Origin: Streptomyces olivoverticillatus
Lineage (GTDB): Bacteria; Actinomycetota; Actinomycetes; Streptomycetales; Streptomycetaceae
Length of the DNA: 64,000 nt
Assembly: GCF_014203555.1 (NCBI RefSeq)
Contig: NZ_JACHJH010000002.1
Location: forward strand, 776,791 to 840,790
Reading direction: 5' to 3'
Part shown: one piece after another, positions 44,471 through 53,003 of the stretch
Layout: each line of letters starts with the position of its first letter
How positions within the stretch are numbered: the stretch's first letter is position 1
Translations under genes and position numbers: made by a program
The notes under the pieces: generated by a model
Database searches by the model: none
What the model was told of the DNA's origin: nothing
Seen by the model: the letters and a program-made list of their open reading frames with translations, nothing else

Positions 44471-44685
44471 CGTTCCTCCAGGCTTGTGTTCGGCACAGCT
44501 GTGGATCGGACGTGGGCTGGATGCTACTCCGCACGGCCCCCCGCGCAAGGAGGTCCGGCCAGGCTCGCCAAGGGTCGCGGAAGGCGAGCTTCCTCCCTTT
44601 GGGGGACGGGTACTTTGGGCCGTCCGAGCAGCGCATACGGTCTTGACACACCGAACGGCACCCCCCGGAGTGAGCGCGAGATAAG

Positions 44686-44706
44686 CGACCGACATAATGT
44701 CGGTCG
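44686..44706. promoter_or_regulatory. perfect palindrome across the ctaE start codon
   Basis: CGACCGACAT (44686-44695), a central A, and ATGTCGGTCG (44697-44706) form a 21-base perfect palindrome that includes ATG 44697 and touches GTG 44706. It could be a repressor site or an RNA hairpin that hides the start. Confidence 0.6.
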
Positions 44707-45317
44707 TGGCGACAGCAACAGCAACAGATACCGGGCACGCACACCCGTCGGTCAATCGACCGAACCTCACCAGCGTCGGAACCATCATCTGGCTGAGTTC
44801 CGAGCTGATGTTCTTCGCGGCCCTCTTCGCGATGTACTTCACCCTGCGATCGGTGACCGGAACCGCGCACTGGAAGGAAATGGCGTCCTCGCTGAACCTT
44901 CCGTTCTCGGCGACGAACACCACGATCCTCGTGCTCTCCTCCCTCACCTGCCAGCTCGGCGTCTTCGCCGCCGAGCGTGGCGACGTGAAGAAGCTGCGCA
45001 TGTGGTTCACGGTCACGTTCGTGATGGGTGCCATCTTCATCGGCGGCCAGGTGTTCGAATACACCGATCTGGTCAAGAAGGACGGGCTTTCGCTCTCCTC
45101 CGACCCGTACGGCTCGGTGTTCTACCTGACGACCGGCTTCCACGGCCTGCATGTGACGGGCGGTCTCATCGCCTTCCTGCTGGTCCTGGGCAGGACGTAC
45201 GCGGCCAAGAGGTTCACCCACCACCAGGCGACAGCGGCCATCGTCGTGTCCTACTACTGGCACTTCGTCGACGTGGTCTGGATCGGCCTCTTCGCCACGA
45301 TCTACTTGATCAAGTAA
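44697..45317 (+). CDS. ctaE: cytochrome c oxidase subunit III
   Basis: Subunit III of the aa3 oxidase, 206 residues with five membrane helices (the short bacterial form). Visible family sequence: [29 protein letters not shown], and STGFH-like [15 protein letters not shown], then [19 protein letters not shown] 44697 gives [12 protein letters not shown] 44706 is an in-frame alternative, and neither has a good ribosome site. TTGACA occurs at 44644-44649, and a TAATGT at 44695-44700 would suit a leaderless start at GTG 44706. It begins the ctaE-qcrCAB operon. Confidence 0.95.
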   Translation: MSVVATATATDTGHAHPSVNRPNLTSVGTIIWLSSELMFFAALFAMYFTLRSVTGTAHWKEMASSLNLPFSATNTTILVLSSLTCQLGVFAAERGDVKKLRMWFTVTFVMGAIFIGGQVFEYTDLVKKDGLSLSSDPYGSVFYLTTGFHGLHVTGGLIAFLLVLGRTYAAKRFTHHQATAAIVVSYYWHFVDVVWIGLFATIYLIK

Positions 45318-45382
45318 CCGGTCCTGTCCCGCAACCGGACCAACAGTCAACGACGCAGAAGATCCTGACACCGGGGTAATCC

Positions 45383-46192
45383 GTGAAAAAGCTCTCCGCA
45401 CGACGACGCCATCCGCTGGCGGCGGTCGTCGTCCTACTCTTCGCGCTGGCGGTAACTGGGGGGCTGTACGCCGCGTTCGCGCCTGCGGACACGGCCAAGG
45501 CCGATGACACCGCCCAGTCCCTTGCCATCGAGGAGGGCAAGAAGCTCTACTCCGTGGGCTGCGCAAGCTGCCACGGCACCGGCGGTCAGGGCACCTCCGA
45601 CGGGCCGAGCCTGGTCGGCGTGGGTTCCGCCGCCGTCGACTTCCAGGTCGCCACCGGCCGTATGCCGCTGCAGCAGCAGGGTGCCCAGGCGCCCCGCAAG
45701 AAGGCGATCTACTCGCAGGCCGAGATCGACCAGCTCGCCGCGTACATCGCCTCCCTCGGTGCCGGCCCCTCGGTGCCGGAGAAGAGCCAGTACAGCCCGG
45801 ACGGCGCCGACATCGCCAAGGGCGGGGAACTCTTCCGTACGAACTGCGCCCAGTGCCACAACTTCACCGGCAAGGGTGGCGCGCTCTCGAACGGCAAGTA
45901 CGCCCCGTCCCTCGAGGACGTCAACCCGAAGCACATCTACGAGGCCATGCAGACCGGCCCGCAGAACATGCCTTCCTTCCCCGACACCACGATGTCGCAG
46001 AAGAACAAGAAGGACATCATCGCGTACCTCGACACGGTCAACAGCTCCAAGTCGGAGAGCCCGGGCGGCCTCGAGCTGGGCGGGCTCGGCCCGGTCAGCG
46101 AGGGTCTGTTCGCGTGGATCTTCGGCCTGGGCGCACTGATCGCAGTCGCCATCTGGGTCGCGGCCCACACCGCTAAGGCCAAGAAGTCATGA
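45383..46192 (+). CDS. qcrC: cytochrome bcc complex dihaem cytochrome c subunit
   Basis: A 269-residue membrane-anchored cytochrome with two CxxCH haem sites (GCASCHGTGG and NCAQCHNFTG), an N-terminal signal anchor (residues 12-33) and a C-terminal helix. In actinobacteria this dihaem subunit replaces soluble cytochrome c and passes electrons directly to CuA of CtaC. GTG 45383 is used, 65 bases after ctaE. Its stop overlaps qcrA by 4 bases. Confidence 0.96.
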   Translation: MKKLSARRRHPLAAVVVLLFALAVTGGLYAAFAPADTAKADDTAQSLAIEEGKKLYSVGCASCHGTGGQGTSDGPSLVGVGSAAVDFQVATGRMPLQQQGAQAPRKKAIYSQAEIDQLAAYIASLGAGPSVPEKSQYSPDGADIAKGGELFRTNCAQCHNFTGKGGALSNGKYAPSLEDVNPKHIYEAMQTGPQNMPSFPDTTMSQKNKKDIIAYLDTVNSSKSESPGGLELGGLGPVSEGLFAWIFGLGALIAVAIWVAAHTAKAKKS

Positions 46193-47241
46193 GTAGCCAA
46201 GACATTCCAGAAGAGACCCTGCCGAGCAAGCAGGGCGAGCACGAGGGTGCCGTAGCGGCCGCGGGCGACCCCTTCGCCGACCCCGGCATCCCGCCGCACG
46301 AGCCCCGTATCCAGGACATCGACGAGCGGGCCGCCAGGCGCTCCGAGCGCGTGGTCGCGTTCCTGTTCGTGCTGTCGATGCTGGCCACGGTCGGCTTCAT
46401 CGCCGCCTATGTGTCCCTTCCGGTCGACAAGAACATCTTCGTCTTCCCGATCGGCCACATCAGCGCGCTGAACTTCTCGCTGGGGCTCACCCTCGGCGTG
46501 GCGCTGTTCTGCATCGGTGCGGGCGCGGTCCACTGGGCCCGCACCCTGATGTCCGACGTCGAGGTTGCCGACGACCGGCACCCGATCGAGGCTGCGCCGG
46601 AGGTCAAGGCCAAGGTCATGGCCGACTTCGCGGCGGGTGCCGAGGAGTCGGGCTTCGGCCGCCGCAAGCTGATCCGCAACACCATGTTCGGCGCGCTGGC
46701 CCTGGTGCCGCTCTCCGGTGTGGTCCTGCTGCGCGACCTCGGACCGCTTCCGGGCACCAAGCTCCGGAAGACCGCCTGGTCCGAGGGGAAGATGCTGATC
46801 AACCAGAACACCCAGCTGCCGCTGCGTCCCGAGGACATCCAGGTCGGCTCCCTCACCTTCGCCATGCCCGAGGGCCTGAAGGAGGAGGACGAGGACTTCC
46901 AGAAGCAGATCGCCAAGGCCGCCCTGATGATCGTCCGGCTCCGCCCGGAGAACATCAAGGACAAGCGCGAGCTCGACTGGTCCGCCGACGGCATCGTCGC
47001 GTTCTCGAAGATCTGCACCCACGTCGGCTGCCCGATCAGCCTCTACGAGCAGCAGACGCACCACGTGCTGTGTCCGTGCCACCAGTCCACGTTCGACCTC
47101 TCCGACGGCGGTCGCGTGATCTTCGGCCCGGCCGGCCACGCCCTTCCGCAGCTGCGGATCAAGGTCAATGACAAGGGCTACCTCGAGGCGATGGGCGACT
47201 TCGCCGAGCCCGTCGGTCCTGCCTTCTGGGAGCGCGGATGA
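46189..47241 (+). CDS. qcrA: Rieske iron-sulfur subunit of cytochrome bcc complex
   Basis: A 350-residue Rieske protein with the 2Fe-2S box motifs CTHVGCPISLYE and CPCHQSTFDL (two Cys and two His). As usual for actinobacteria it has three membrane helices and a long N-terminal extension before the soluble domain. ATG 46189 overlaps the qcrC stop, and its own stop overlaps ATG of qcrB, so all three subunits are translationally coupled. Confidence 0.97.
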   Translation: MSSQDIPEETLPSKQGEHEGAVAAAGDPFADPGIPPHEPRIQDIDERAARRSERVVAFLFVLSMLATVGFIAAYVSLPVDKNIFVFPIGHISALNFSLGLTLGVALFCIGAGAVHWARTLMSDVEVADDRHPIEAAPEVKAKVMADFAAGAEESGFGRRKLIRNTMFGALALVPLSGVVLLRDLGPLPGTKLRKTAWSEGKMLINQNTQLPLRPEDIQVGSLTFAMPEGLKEEDEDFQKQIAKAALMIVRLRPENIKDKRELDWSADGIVAFSKICTHVGCPISLYEQQTHHVLCPCHQSTFDLSDGGRVIFGPAGHALPQLRIKVNDKGYLEAMGDFAEPVGPAFWERG

Positions 47242-48863
47242 GTACTGCAGCTGACAACCGCCGCAAGGCACCCGCGGGCGAGCGGGTAGCCGACTGGGCC
47301 GACGGCCGGCTGGGCATCTACAGCCTGGCCAAGGCCAACATGCGGAAGATCTTCCCGGACCACTGGTCCTTCATGCTGGGTGAGGTCTGCCTCTACAGCT
47401 TCGTCATCATCATCATGACGGGCGTGTACCTGACCCTCTTCTTCCACCCCAGCATGACCGAGGTCACGTACCACGGCTCGTACGTGCCCCTGCAGGGCAT
47501 GAAGATGTCCGAGGCGTTCGCCTCGACGATGCACATCAGCTTCGACGTCCGCGGCGGTCTGCTCATCCGGCAGATCCACCACTGGGCGGCGCTGATCTTC
47601 GTCGCAGCCATGCTCGTGCACATGATGCGCGTCTTCTTCACCGGCGCCTTCCGCAAGCCGCGCGAGGTCAACTGGCTGTTCGGCTTCCTGCTGCTGGTCC
47701 TCGGCATGTTCACCGGCTTCACCGGTTACTCGCTGCCGGACGACCTGCTCTCCGGCACCGGTGTCCGGTTCATGGAGGGAGCGATCCTCTCCATTCCGAT
47801 CATCGGTACGTACGTGTCGATGTTCCTCTTCGGCGGCGAGTTCCCCGGTGCGGACTTCGTGCCGCGGTTCTTCTCGATCCACGTCCTGCTGCTGCCGGGC
47901 ATCATGCTCGGCCTGCTGGTGGCGCACCTGATCCTGGTCTTCTACCACAAGCACACGCAGTTCCCCGGCCCCGGCCGGACGAACAAGAACGTGGTCGGCA
48001 TGCCGCTGCTGCCGGTCTACATGGCCAAGGCCGGAGGCTTCTTCTTCCTGGTCTTCGGTCTCATCGCGGCCCTCGCGGGCCTCGCGTCGATCAACCCCAT
48101 CTGGGCCATGGGCCCGTACCGCCCGGACCAGGTGTCGACCGGCGCCCAGCCCGACTGGTACATGGGCTTCTCCGAAGGCCTCATCCGAGTGATGCCGGGC
48201 TGGGAGATCAACGTCGCGGGACACACGCTCGTCCTGGGTGTCCTCATCCCGCTGATCATCTTCCCGCTGGTGCTGGCCGCCATCGCGGTCTACCCGTTCA
48301 TCGAGTCCTGGGTGACCGGCGACAAGCGGGAGCACCACCTGCTGGACCGCCCGCGCAACGCCCCGACGCGCACCGCGTTCGGCGTGGCCTGGCTGACCTG
48401 GTACCTGGTGCTGCTGGTGGGCGGTGGCAACGACCTGTGGGCCACCCACTTCCACCTGTCGATCAACACGATCACCTGGTTCGTCCGGATCGCGTTCTTC
48501 GTCGGCCCGGTCGTCGCCTTCGTCGCGACGCGACGGATCTGCCTGGGTCTGCAGCGCCGCGACAAGGACAAGGTGCTGCACGGACGCGAGTCCGGCATCA
48601 TCAAGCGCCTTCCGCACGGCGAGTTCGTCGAGGTCCACGAGCCGCTCTCGCAGGAGCAGCTGCACACCCTCACCGCGCACGAGCAGCCCAAGCCGCTCGA
48701 GCTCGAGCCCGAGGTGGACGAGAACGGTGTCGCCCGCAAGGCCGGTGCCGGGCAGCGCCTGCGGGTGAAGCTCTCGAAGGGCTTCTACGGCGAGGGGACG
48801 CACATCCCGAAGGCCACCGCGGAGGAGTACCAGGAGATCACCAGCGGCCACGGCCACCACTGA
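47238..48863 (+). CDS. qcrB: cytochrome b subunit of cytochrome bcc complex
   Basis: A 541-residue cytochrome b that oxidises menaquinol and carries two b haems. Visible are RQIHHWAALIFVAAMLVHMMRVF with haem His residues, SGTGVRFMEGAI, and the Qo-site motif NPIWAMGPYRPDQVS with the PDWY segment in QPDWYMGF. The C-terminal 120 residues are a cytoplasmic extension typical of actinobacteria. QcrB is the target of anti-mycobacterial compounds such as Q203 in the related complex. A terminator follows. Confidence 0.97.
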   Translation: MSTAADNRRKAPAGERVADWADGRLGIYSLAKANMRKIFPDHWSFMLGEVCLYSFVIIIMTGVYLTLFFHPSMTEVTYHGSYVPLQGMKMSEAFASTMHISFDVRGGLLIRQIHHWAALIFVAAMLVHMMRVFFTGAFRKPREVNWLFGFLLLVLGMFTGFTGYSLPDDLLSGTGVRFMEGAILSIPIIGTYVSMFLFGGEFPGADFVPRFFSIHVLLLPGIMLGLLVAHLILVFYHKHTQFPGPGRTNKNVVGMPLLPVYMAKAGGFFFLVFGLIAALAGLASINPIWAMGPYRPDQVSTGAQPDWYMGFSEGLIRVMPGWEINVAGHTLVLGVLIPLIIFPLVLAAIAVYPFIESWVTGDKREHHLLDRPRNAPTRTAFGVAWLTWYLVLLVGGGNDLWATHFHLSINTITWFVRIAFFVGPVVAFVATRRICLGLQRRDKDKVLHGRESGIIKRLPHGEFVEVHEPLSQEQLHTLTAHEQPKPLELEPEVDENGVARKAGAGQRLRVKLSKGFYGEGTHIPKATAEEYQEITSGHGHH

Positions 48864-48904
48864 TCCCCGCCTCTTGATCGAATAACGCTGATCGCCACGG
48901 CAGG

Positions 48905-48931
48905 AGCCCCGTCCACGGCATGGACGGGGCT
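48905..48931 (+). terminator. qcrCAB terminator
   Basis: Perfect 11-bp stem AGCCCCGTCCA with its complement and a 5-base loop, followed by CTTTG. Confidence 0.85.
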
Positions 48932-49015
48932 CTTTGCCGTCCCCGGTCCTGGATAGGCTGGAGCGGGGCCCTCGGCGGCCCGTCACGGACAGACCGACCA
49001 CCAGGAGTGTGGACC

Positions 49016-50080
49016 ATGAACGTTGCGACCCCGGCAGGCGGCGAGCGCGCGGTGGCCCCTTCCTGGCCGCGCGTACTGGACGCACTGCTCGACCGGGTGG
49101 ACCTGAGCGCGGACGACACCGCCTGGGCCATGGACCGCATCATGCGCGGCGAGGCGTCCGACGCGCAGATCGCCGCCTTCGCCGTCGCGCTGCGCGCCAA
49201 GGGCGAGACGGTCGCCGAGATCTCCGGGCTCGTACGGGCGATGTACGCGCACGCCAAGCTGATCGAGGTGCCCGGTCCCACGGTGGACATCGTGGGCACC
49301 GGCGGCGACGGCGCCAAGACCGTCAACATCTCGACCATGTCCTCGATCGTCGTGGCCGGCACGGGCGCGAAGGTGGTCAAGCACGGCAACCGGGCCGCGT
49401 CCTCCGCCAGCGGCGCCTCGGACGTGCTGGAGAAGCTGGGCGTCAATCTGGACCTGCCGCCGGCCCGGGTGGTGGAGGTGGCCCGCGAGGCGGGGATCAC
49501 CTTCTGCTTCGCCGTGAAGTTCCACCCCGCGCTGCGGCACGTGGCTCCGGCCCGCCGCGAGCTGGGCATCCGCACCACCTTCAACGTGCTCGGTCCGCTG
49601 ACCAACCCGGCCCGGGTGCGGGCCCAGGCCACCGGTGTGGCCGATGCCCGGATGGCGCCGATCCTCGCCGGGGTGCTGGCCGAGCGGGGCTCCTCCGCGC
49701 TGGTCTTCCGCGGTGACGACGGCCTGGACGAGCTGACCACGACGGCCACCTCGCAGGTGTGGGTCGTCCGGGACGGACAGGTGCGCCGGGAGGCCTTCGA
49801 CCCGCGGGACGTGGGCATCGACCTGGTGCCGGTGGAGGCGCTGCGGGGCGCCGACGCCTCGTACAACGCGGACGTCGCCCGGCGGGTGCTGGCGGGTGAG
49901 ACCGGTCCCGTGCGGGATGCGGTGCTGCTCAATTCGGCCGCGGCGCTAGTGGCGTTGACGCCCGCGGACGCGCCGCTCGCGGAGCAGATCCGGGCCCAGA
50001 TGGAGCGTGCCGCGCAGTCCATCGACTCCGGGGCGGCGCTGCGGGTGCTCGAGCGGTGGGTCGCCGCCAGCAACGCCTGA
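49016..50080 (+). CDS. trpD: anthranilate phosphoribosyltransferase
   Basis: TrpD attaches phosphoribosyl to anthranilate in tryptophan synthesis. The 354-residue protein has the PRPP-binding motif [37 protein letters not shown], and [16 protein letters not shown] 49016 has GGAG 9 bases upstream; a TAGGCT -10 box at 48954-48959 places the start of transcription about 50 bases before it. It stands alone, away from other trp genes. Confidence 0.95.
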   Translation: MNVATPAGGERAVAPSWPRVLDALLDRVDLSADDTAWAMDRIMRGEASDAQIAAFAVALRAKGETVAEISGLVRAMYAHAKLIEVPGPTVDIVGTGGDGAKTVNISTMSSIVVAGTGAKVVKHGNRAASSASGASDVLEKLGVNLDLPPARVVEVAREAGITFCFAVKFHPALRHVAPARRELGIRTTFNVLGPLTNPARVRAQATGVADARMAPILAGVLAERGSSALVFRGDDGLDELTTTATSQVWVVRDGQVRREAFDPRDVGIDLVPVEALRGADASYNADVARRVLAGETGPVRDAVLLNSAAALVALTPADAPLAEQIRAQMERAAQSIDSGAALRVLERWVAASNA

Positions 50081-50156
50081 AGCCGGCGGTCCGGTGGGTG
50101 GGATTTTCCCCGCCCACCGGGCCGTTGATCCGAGGTTTGTGCCATACTCCTGGCCA

Positions 50157-50274
50157 GGTCACGAGTGACAGCGATACGGCCCCGGCTTGCTGTCCGGCAA
50201 CCCTCCTTCCGTGGCGGGGTGCCCCGGGTGATGACCGGGCCGCAGGCAGTGAGGTCTGCGGCAAGCGCGGATCC
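50157..50274 (+). ncRNA. SAM-IV riboswitch
   Basis: The segment matches my memory of the SAM-IV aptamer (Rfam RF00634) almost throughout: GGTCACGAGTG at the start, CCCCGGCTTGCTG, CCGGCAACCCTCC, then GGCGGGGTGCCCCGGGTGA, TGACCGGGCCG, and GCAAGCGCGGATCC at the end. SAM-IV occurs mainly in Streptomyces and relatives before sulfur-metabolism genes and lowers expression when S-adenosylmethionine is plentiful. It sits upstream of a SufS-like enzyme gene. Confidence 0.9.
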
Positions 50275-50333
50275 CTCGCCAGGGATCCTGGTTGTCGAGG
50301 GAGTCTTTTCCACGTGGTTCAGCGAATGCGTTA

Positions 50334-50353
50334 GGGCTCCGAGAGCCCCTTTT
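50334..50353 (+). terminator. candidate regulated terminator after SAM-IV aptamer
   Basis: GGGCTC, loop CGA, GAGCCC, then CTTTT: a compact intrinsic terminator 60 bases after the aptamer and 84 bases before the coding start. An upstream alternative pairing CCCTCG (50273-50278) with CGAGGG (50296-50301), itself followed by AGTCTTTT, competes with GGATCCCT/AGGGATCC (50269-50288). Confidence 0.55.
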
Positions 50354-50436
50354 CCGCGCACCCTTTTCCTTTCCCGCGCGAGGCCCGTCGCCGCCTCTGC
50401 GCGGTTGAATTCGCCTGCCTCACACGGGAGTTCGCC

Positions 50437-51795
50437 ATGTCTGCCGCCACCCTTGCCTCCGACCAGTCGGTTTCCACCCCTTTGCCGGTACTCGGGCGGG
50501 ATGTCCGCGTGCCGCTCGTCACCGGAGGCGAGGTGACGTACGCGGCGCTCGACTACGCTGCCAGCGCACCGGCGCTGCAGCGGGTCTGGGACGACGTGGC
50601 CGCCTACGCGCCGTACTACGGCAGCGTGCACCGGGGCGCGGGATACCTGTCGCAGCTGTCCACCGACCTCTTCGAGAACAGCCGGGCCGAGGTCGCCCGC
50701 TTCCTCGGCTGCCGCGAGGGCGACCAGGTGGTCTTCACCCGCTCCACCACGGACTCCCTCAACCTGCTGGCATCCGTACTGCCCGCCGACTGCCGGGTGT
50801 TCGTCTTCGAGACCGAGCACCACGCCGCCCTGCTGCCGTGGCGCGAAGCGCAGGTCACCTGCCTGGACGCGCCGCGCTCCCCGAGGGAGGCCGTGCAGAC
50901 CCTGGAGCGGGCGCTGGCCGACCGGGAGCCCTACGGCCCCGCCCTGGTCTGTGTGACCGGCGCGTCCAACGTGACCGGTGAGCTGTGGCCGGTCAAGGAG
51001 CTGGCCGCGGCGGCGCATGCGCACGGCGCGCGCATCGTGCTCGACGCCGCGCAGCTCGCGCCGCACCACCCCGTGGACATCACCGCATCGGACGTCGACT
51101 GGGTGGCCTTCTCCGGCCACAAGCTGTACGCGCCCTTCGGCGCCGGCGTGCTCGCGGGCCGCGCCGACTGGCTGCAGGAGGCGGAGCCGTACCTGGCGGG
51201 CGGCGGTGCGAGCCGCAAGGTGCTGCGCCGTGCCGACGGCGGGGTCGAGGTCGAGTGGCACGCCACTGCCGCCCGCCATGAGGCCGGTTCGCCCAACGTC
51301 ATCGGTGCCTACGCCATCGCCGCCGCCTGCAAGGCGCTCCGGGAGGCCGACTTCGGCCGGCTGGTCGAGCGGGAGCGGGAGCTGATCGCCCGGGTGCGGG
51401 CCGGACTGGCGGACGTCCCGCAGGTCAGGGTGTTGTCGCTGTTCGGCGAGGACGCCCCGCGCGTGGGCGTCATCTCCTTCGTGGTGGACGGCTGGAACAG
51501 CTCGCACTTCGCCGCGGCGCTCTCCGCCGAGTACGGCATCGGGGTCCGCGACGGCCTCTTCTGCGCCCATCCGCTCGTGCGCACCCTGCTGGGCGCCGAC
51601 GGCGGGGAGGCGGGGGAGTGCGGGGCGCCCGAGGAGGGGCAGTCCCTCAACGCCATCCGGGTCAGCTTCGGCGCGGGCACCCCCGACGAGCACGTCGAGC
51701 GGTTCGTACGCGCCGTGGGGGAGCTGGTGACGGACGGCGCGAAGTGGCGCTACCGGACCGTCGACGGCCGCTGTGTGCCCGACACCTCGGCCTGA
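50437..51795 (+). CDS. SufS-like class V aminotransferase / cysteine desulfurase family
   Basis: A 452-residue PLP enzyme. The PLP Lys is in DWVAFSGHKLYAPFGAGVL, an upstream His stacking on the cofactor is in VFETEHHAALLPW, and GIGVRDGLFCAHPLVRTLL places a Cys where group II cysteine desulfurases (SufS, CsdA) carry the catalytic Cys. It is longer than SufS (about 410). Control by SAM-IV argues for a role in sulfur mobilisation or cysteine/methionine balance. The exact substrate is not certain. GGGAG precedes ATG 50437. Confidence 0.88.
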   Translation: MSAATLASDQSVSTPLPVLGRDVRVPLVTGGEVTYAALDYAASAPALQRVWDDVAAYAPYYGSVHRGAGYLSQLSTDLFENSRAEVARFLGCREGDQVVFTRSTTDSLNLLASVLPADCRVFVFETEHHAALLPWREAQVTCLDAPRSPREAVQTLERALADREPYGPALVCVTGASNVTGELWPVKELAAAAHAHGARIVLDAAQLAPHHPVDITASDVDWVAFSGHKLYAPFGAGVLAGRADWLQEAEPYLAGGGASRKVLRRADGGVEVEWHATAARHEAGSPNVIGAYAIAAACKALREADFGRLVERERELIARVRAGLADVPQVRVLSLFGEDAPRVGVISFVVDGWNSSHFAAALSAEYGIGVRDGLFCAHPLVRTLLGADGGEAGECGAPEEGQSLNAIRVSFGAGTPDEHVERFVRAVGELVTDGAKWRYRTVDGRCVPDTSA

Positions 51796-51813
51796 TCCGG
51801 GCCGCCGGGGCGG

Positions 51814-52095
51814 TCAGGCCTCCAGGCCGATGGCGAAGGCCGCTTCGAGGTCGTGCTGCGAGTAGGTGCGGAAGGCGATGTGCGTCTCGGTGGAGGCCAC
51901 CCCCGGCACCTTGCTGATCCGGCCCGGGATGACCTCCGCGAGGTCGTCGTGCCGGGCCACCCGCACCAGCGCGATCAGGTCGTACGCGCCCGTGACGGAG
52001 TAGACCTCGCTGACGCCTTCCAGTGCGGCGATCGTCTCGGCGATCTCGGGGATCCGGTCCACGTCGGTCTTGATGAGCACGATCGAAGTGATCAC
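51814..52095 (-). CDS. stand-alone Lrp/AsnC effector (RAM) domain protein
   Basis: A 93-residue protein with only the ligand-binding half of Lrp/AsnC regulators: MITSIVLIKTDVDRIPEIAET, LEGVSEVYSVTGAYDLIALVRV, and VPGVASTETHIAFRTYSQHD. The DNA-binding domain is absent. Such proteins form rings that bind amino acids and may modulate true Lrp proteins. GTG 52095 overlaps the stop of the rhomboid gene, and the AAGGAG site lies inside that gene, so translation is coupled. Confidence 0.88.
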   Translation of the reverse strand: MITSIVLIKTDVDRIPEIAETIAALEGVSEVYSVTGAYDLIALVRVARHDDLAEVIPGRISKVPGVASTETHIAFRTYSQHDLEAAFAIGLEA

Positions 52096-52814
52096 GTCGG
52101 TTTGTCTCCTTCGGTGGACCTGGCTGCGCCCTTCACTCTAACCGCAGCGCCCCAGCGGGCCCACGCGTAGCCGAAGCCGAGCACGAACCCCAGGACGTGC
52201 GCCAGATATGCGACGCCGGGCCGCCCGCCGCCGGTGCCCGCGGACAGCCACTGCAGCACGAACCACGAGATCAGCACCGCCCAGGCGGGAAAGCGCAGCG
52301 GCACGAAGAAGAGGAAGGGCAGGAGGCTGGTGACCCTGGCCTTGGGGAAGAGATAGAGGAACGCGCCGAGCACCCCGGAGACGGCGCCGGAGGCCCCCAC
52401 CAGAGTCCGGTCGGAGTGGGCGTGCACGGCCGCGTAGCCGAGCAGGGCCAGGCTGCCGGTGGCGAGGTAGCACAGGGCGAAGGCGGCACGGCCCATGCGT
52501 TCTTCCGTCATGGTGCCGAAGACGTGGAGGAAGAGCATGTTGCCCAGCAGGTGCAGCCAGTTGCCGTGCACGAAGAGCGCCGTGAGCAGAGTGCACAGGG
52601 CGGCCGCGGAGCCGTGCCAGAGCTGTTCCGGCACCACCCCCCAGCGCTCGAAGTAGGCGTTCTGCGCGGCGAGGAGAGCGGTGCCGGTGCCGTAGGAGGC
52701 GTTCAGCCCCGACGCGGGCCCGGCGATGAAGACCCCGCAGCAGACCCCCAGCAGGGTGTAGGTCACCACGGGGGTGCGGGGGGCCCGGCCCTCCGGCCCC
52801 GGCTTTCCGATCAT
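52092..52814 (-). CDS. rhomboid family intramembrane serine protease
   Basis: A 240-residue protein with six to seven helices and the full catalytic set: HGNWLHLLGNMLFLHVFG (N and H of the oxyanion region), the active Ser in LVGASGAVSGVLGAFL, and the His in VAYLAHVLGFVLGFG. It would cleave membrane helices of unknown targets. ATG 52814 (MIGKPGPEG) is chosen; a CATGAT box 6 bases upstream is a weak hint of a leaderless start. It is the first gene of a pair with the RAM-domain gene. Confidence 0.92.
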   Translation of the reverse strand: MIGKPGPEGRAPRTPVVTYTLLGVCCGVFIAGPASGLNASYGTGTALLAAQNAYFERWGVVPEQLWHGSAAALCTLLTALFVHGNWLHLLGNMLFLHVFGTMTEERMGRAAFALCYLATGSLALLGYAAVHAHSDRTLVGASGAVSGVLGAFLYLFPKARVTSLLPFLFFVPLRFPAWAVLISWFVLQWLSAGTGGGRPGVAYLAHVLGFVLGFGYAWARWGAAVRVKGAARSTEGDKPT

Positions 52815-53003
52815 GGTCAGATCATGGCTTACAGGGCACAAACGGTGCAGAGTGCCTCGCCGGACCGGGGCCCCGGACCCGGGGCGCCGCGCCCGATGAC
52901 CACCAGGCCGTAGGGTTACGGGGGAGGGCCCAGCGCCTTGCGGCCCCGCCCGGCGGGGTGCCGGGCGCGAGCACGAGCGCCTGAACGAACGGGAGCGATA
53001 GCG

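Larger units (their letters stand above)
50081..50436. other. leader region holding the SAM-IV riboswitch and its expression platform
   Basis: This 356-base gap contains a CATACT box (50143-50148) that could start transcription near 50155, the SAM-IV aptamer (50157-50274), overlapping alternative hairpins (50269-50301), an intrinsic terminator-like hairpin (50334-50353) and a GGGAG ribosome site before ATG 50437. I see no leader peptide with a good ribosome site. Confidence 0.7.

Noticed and set aside
50165..50536. Plus-strand frame through the SAM-IV leader
   Set aside because: It overlaps the aptamer and the real start at 50437 in another frame, with no ribosome site.
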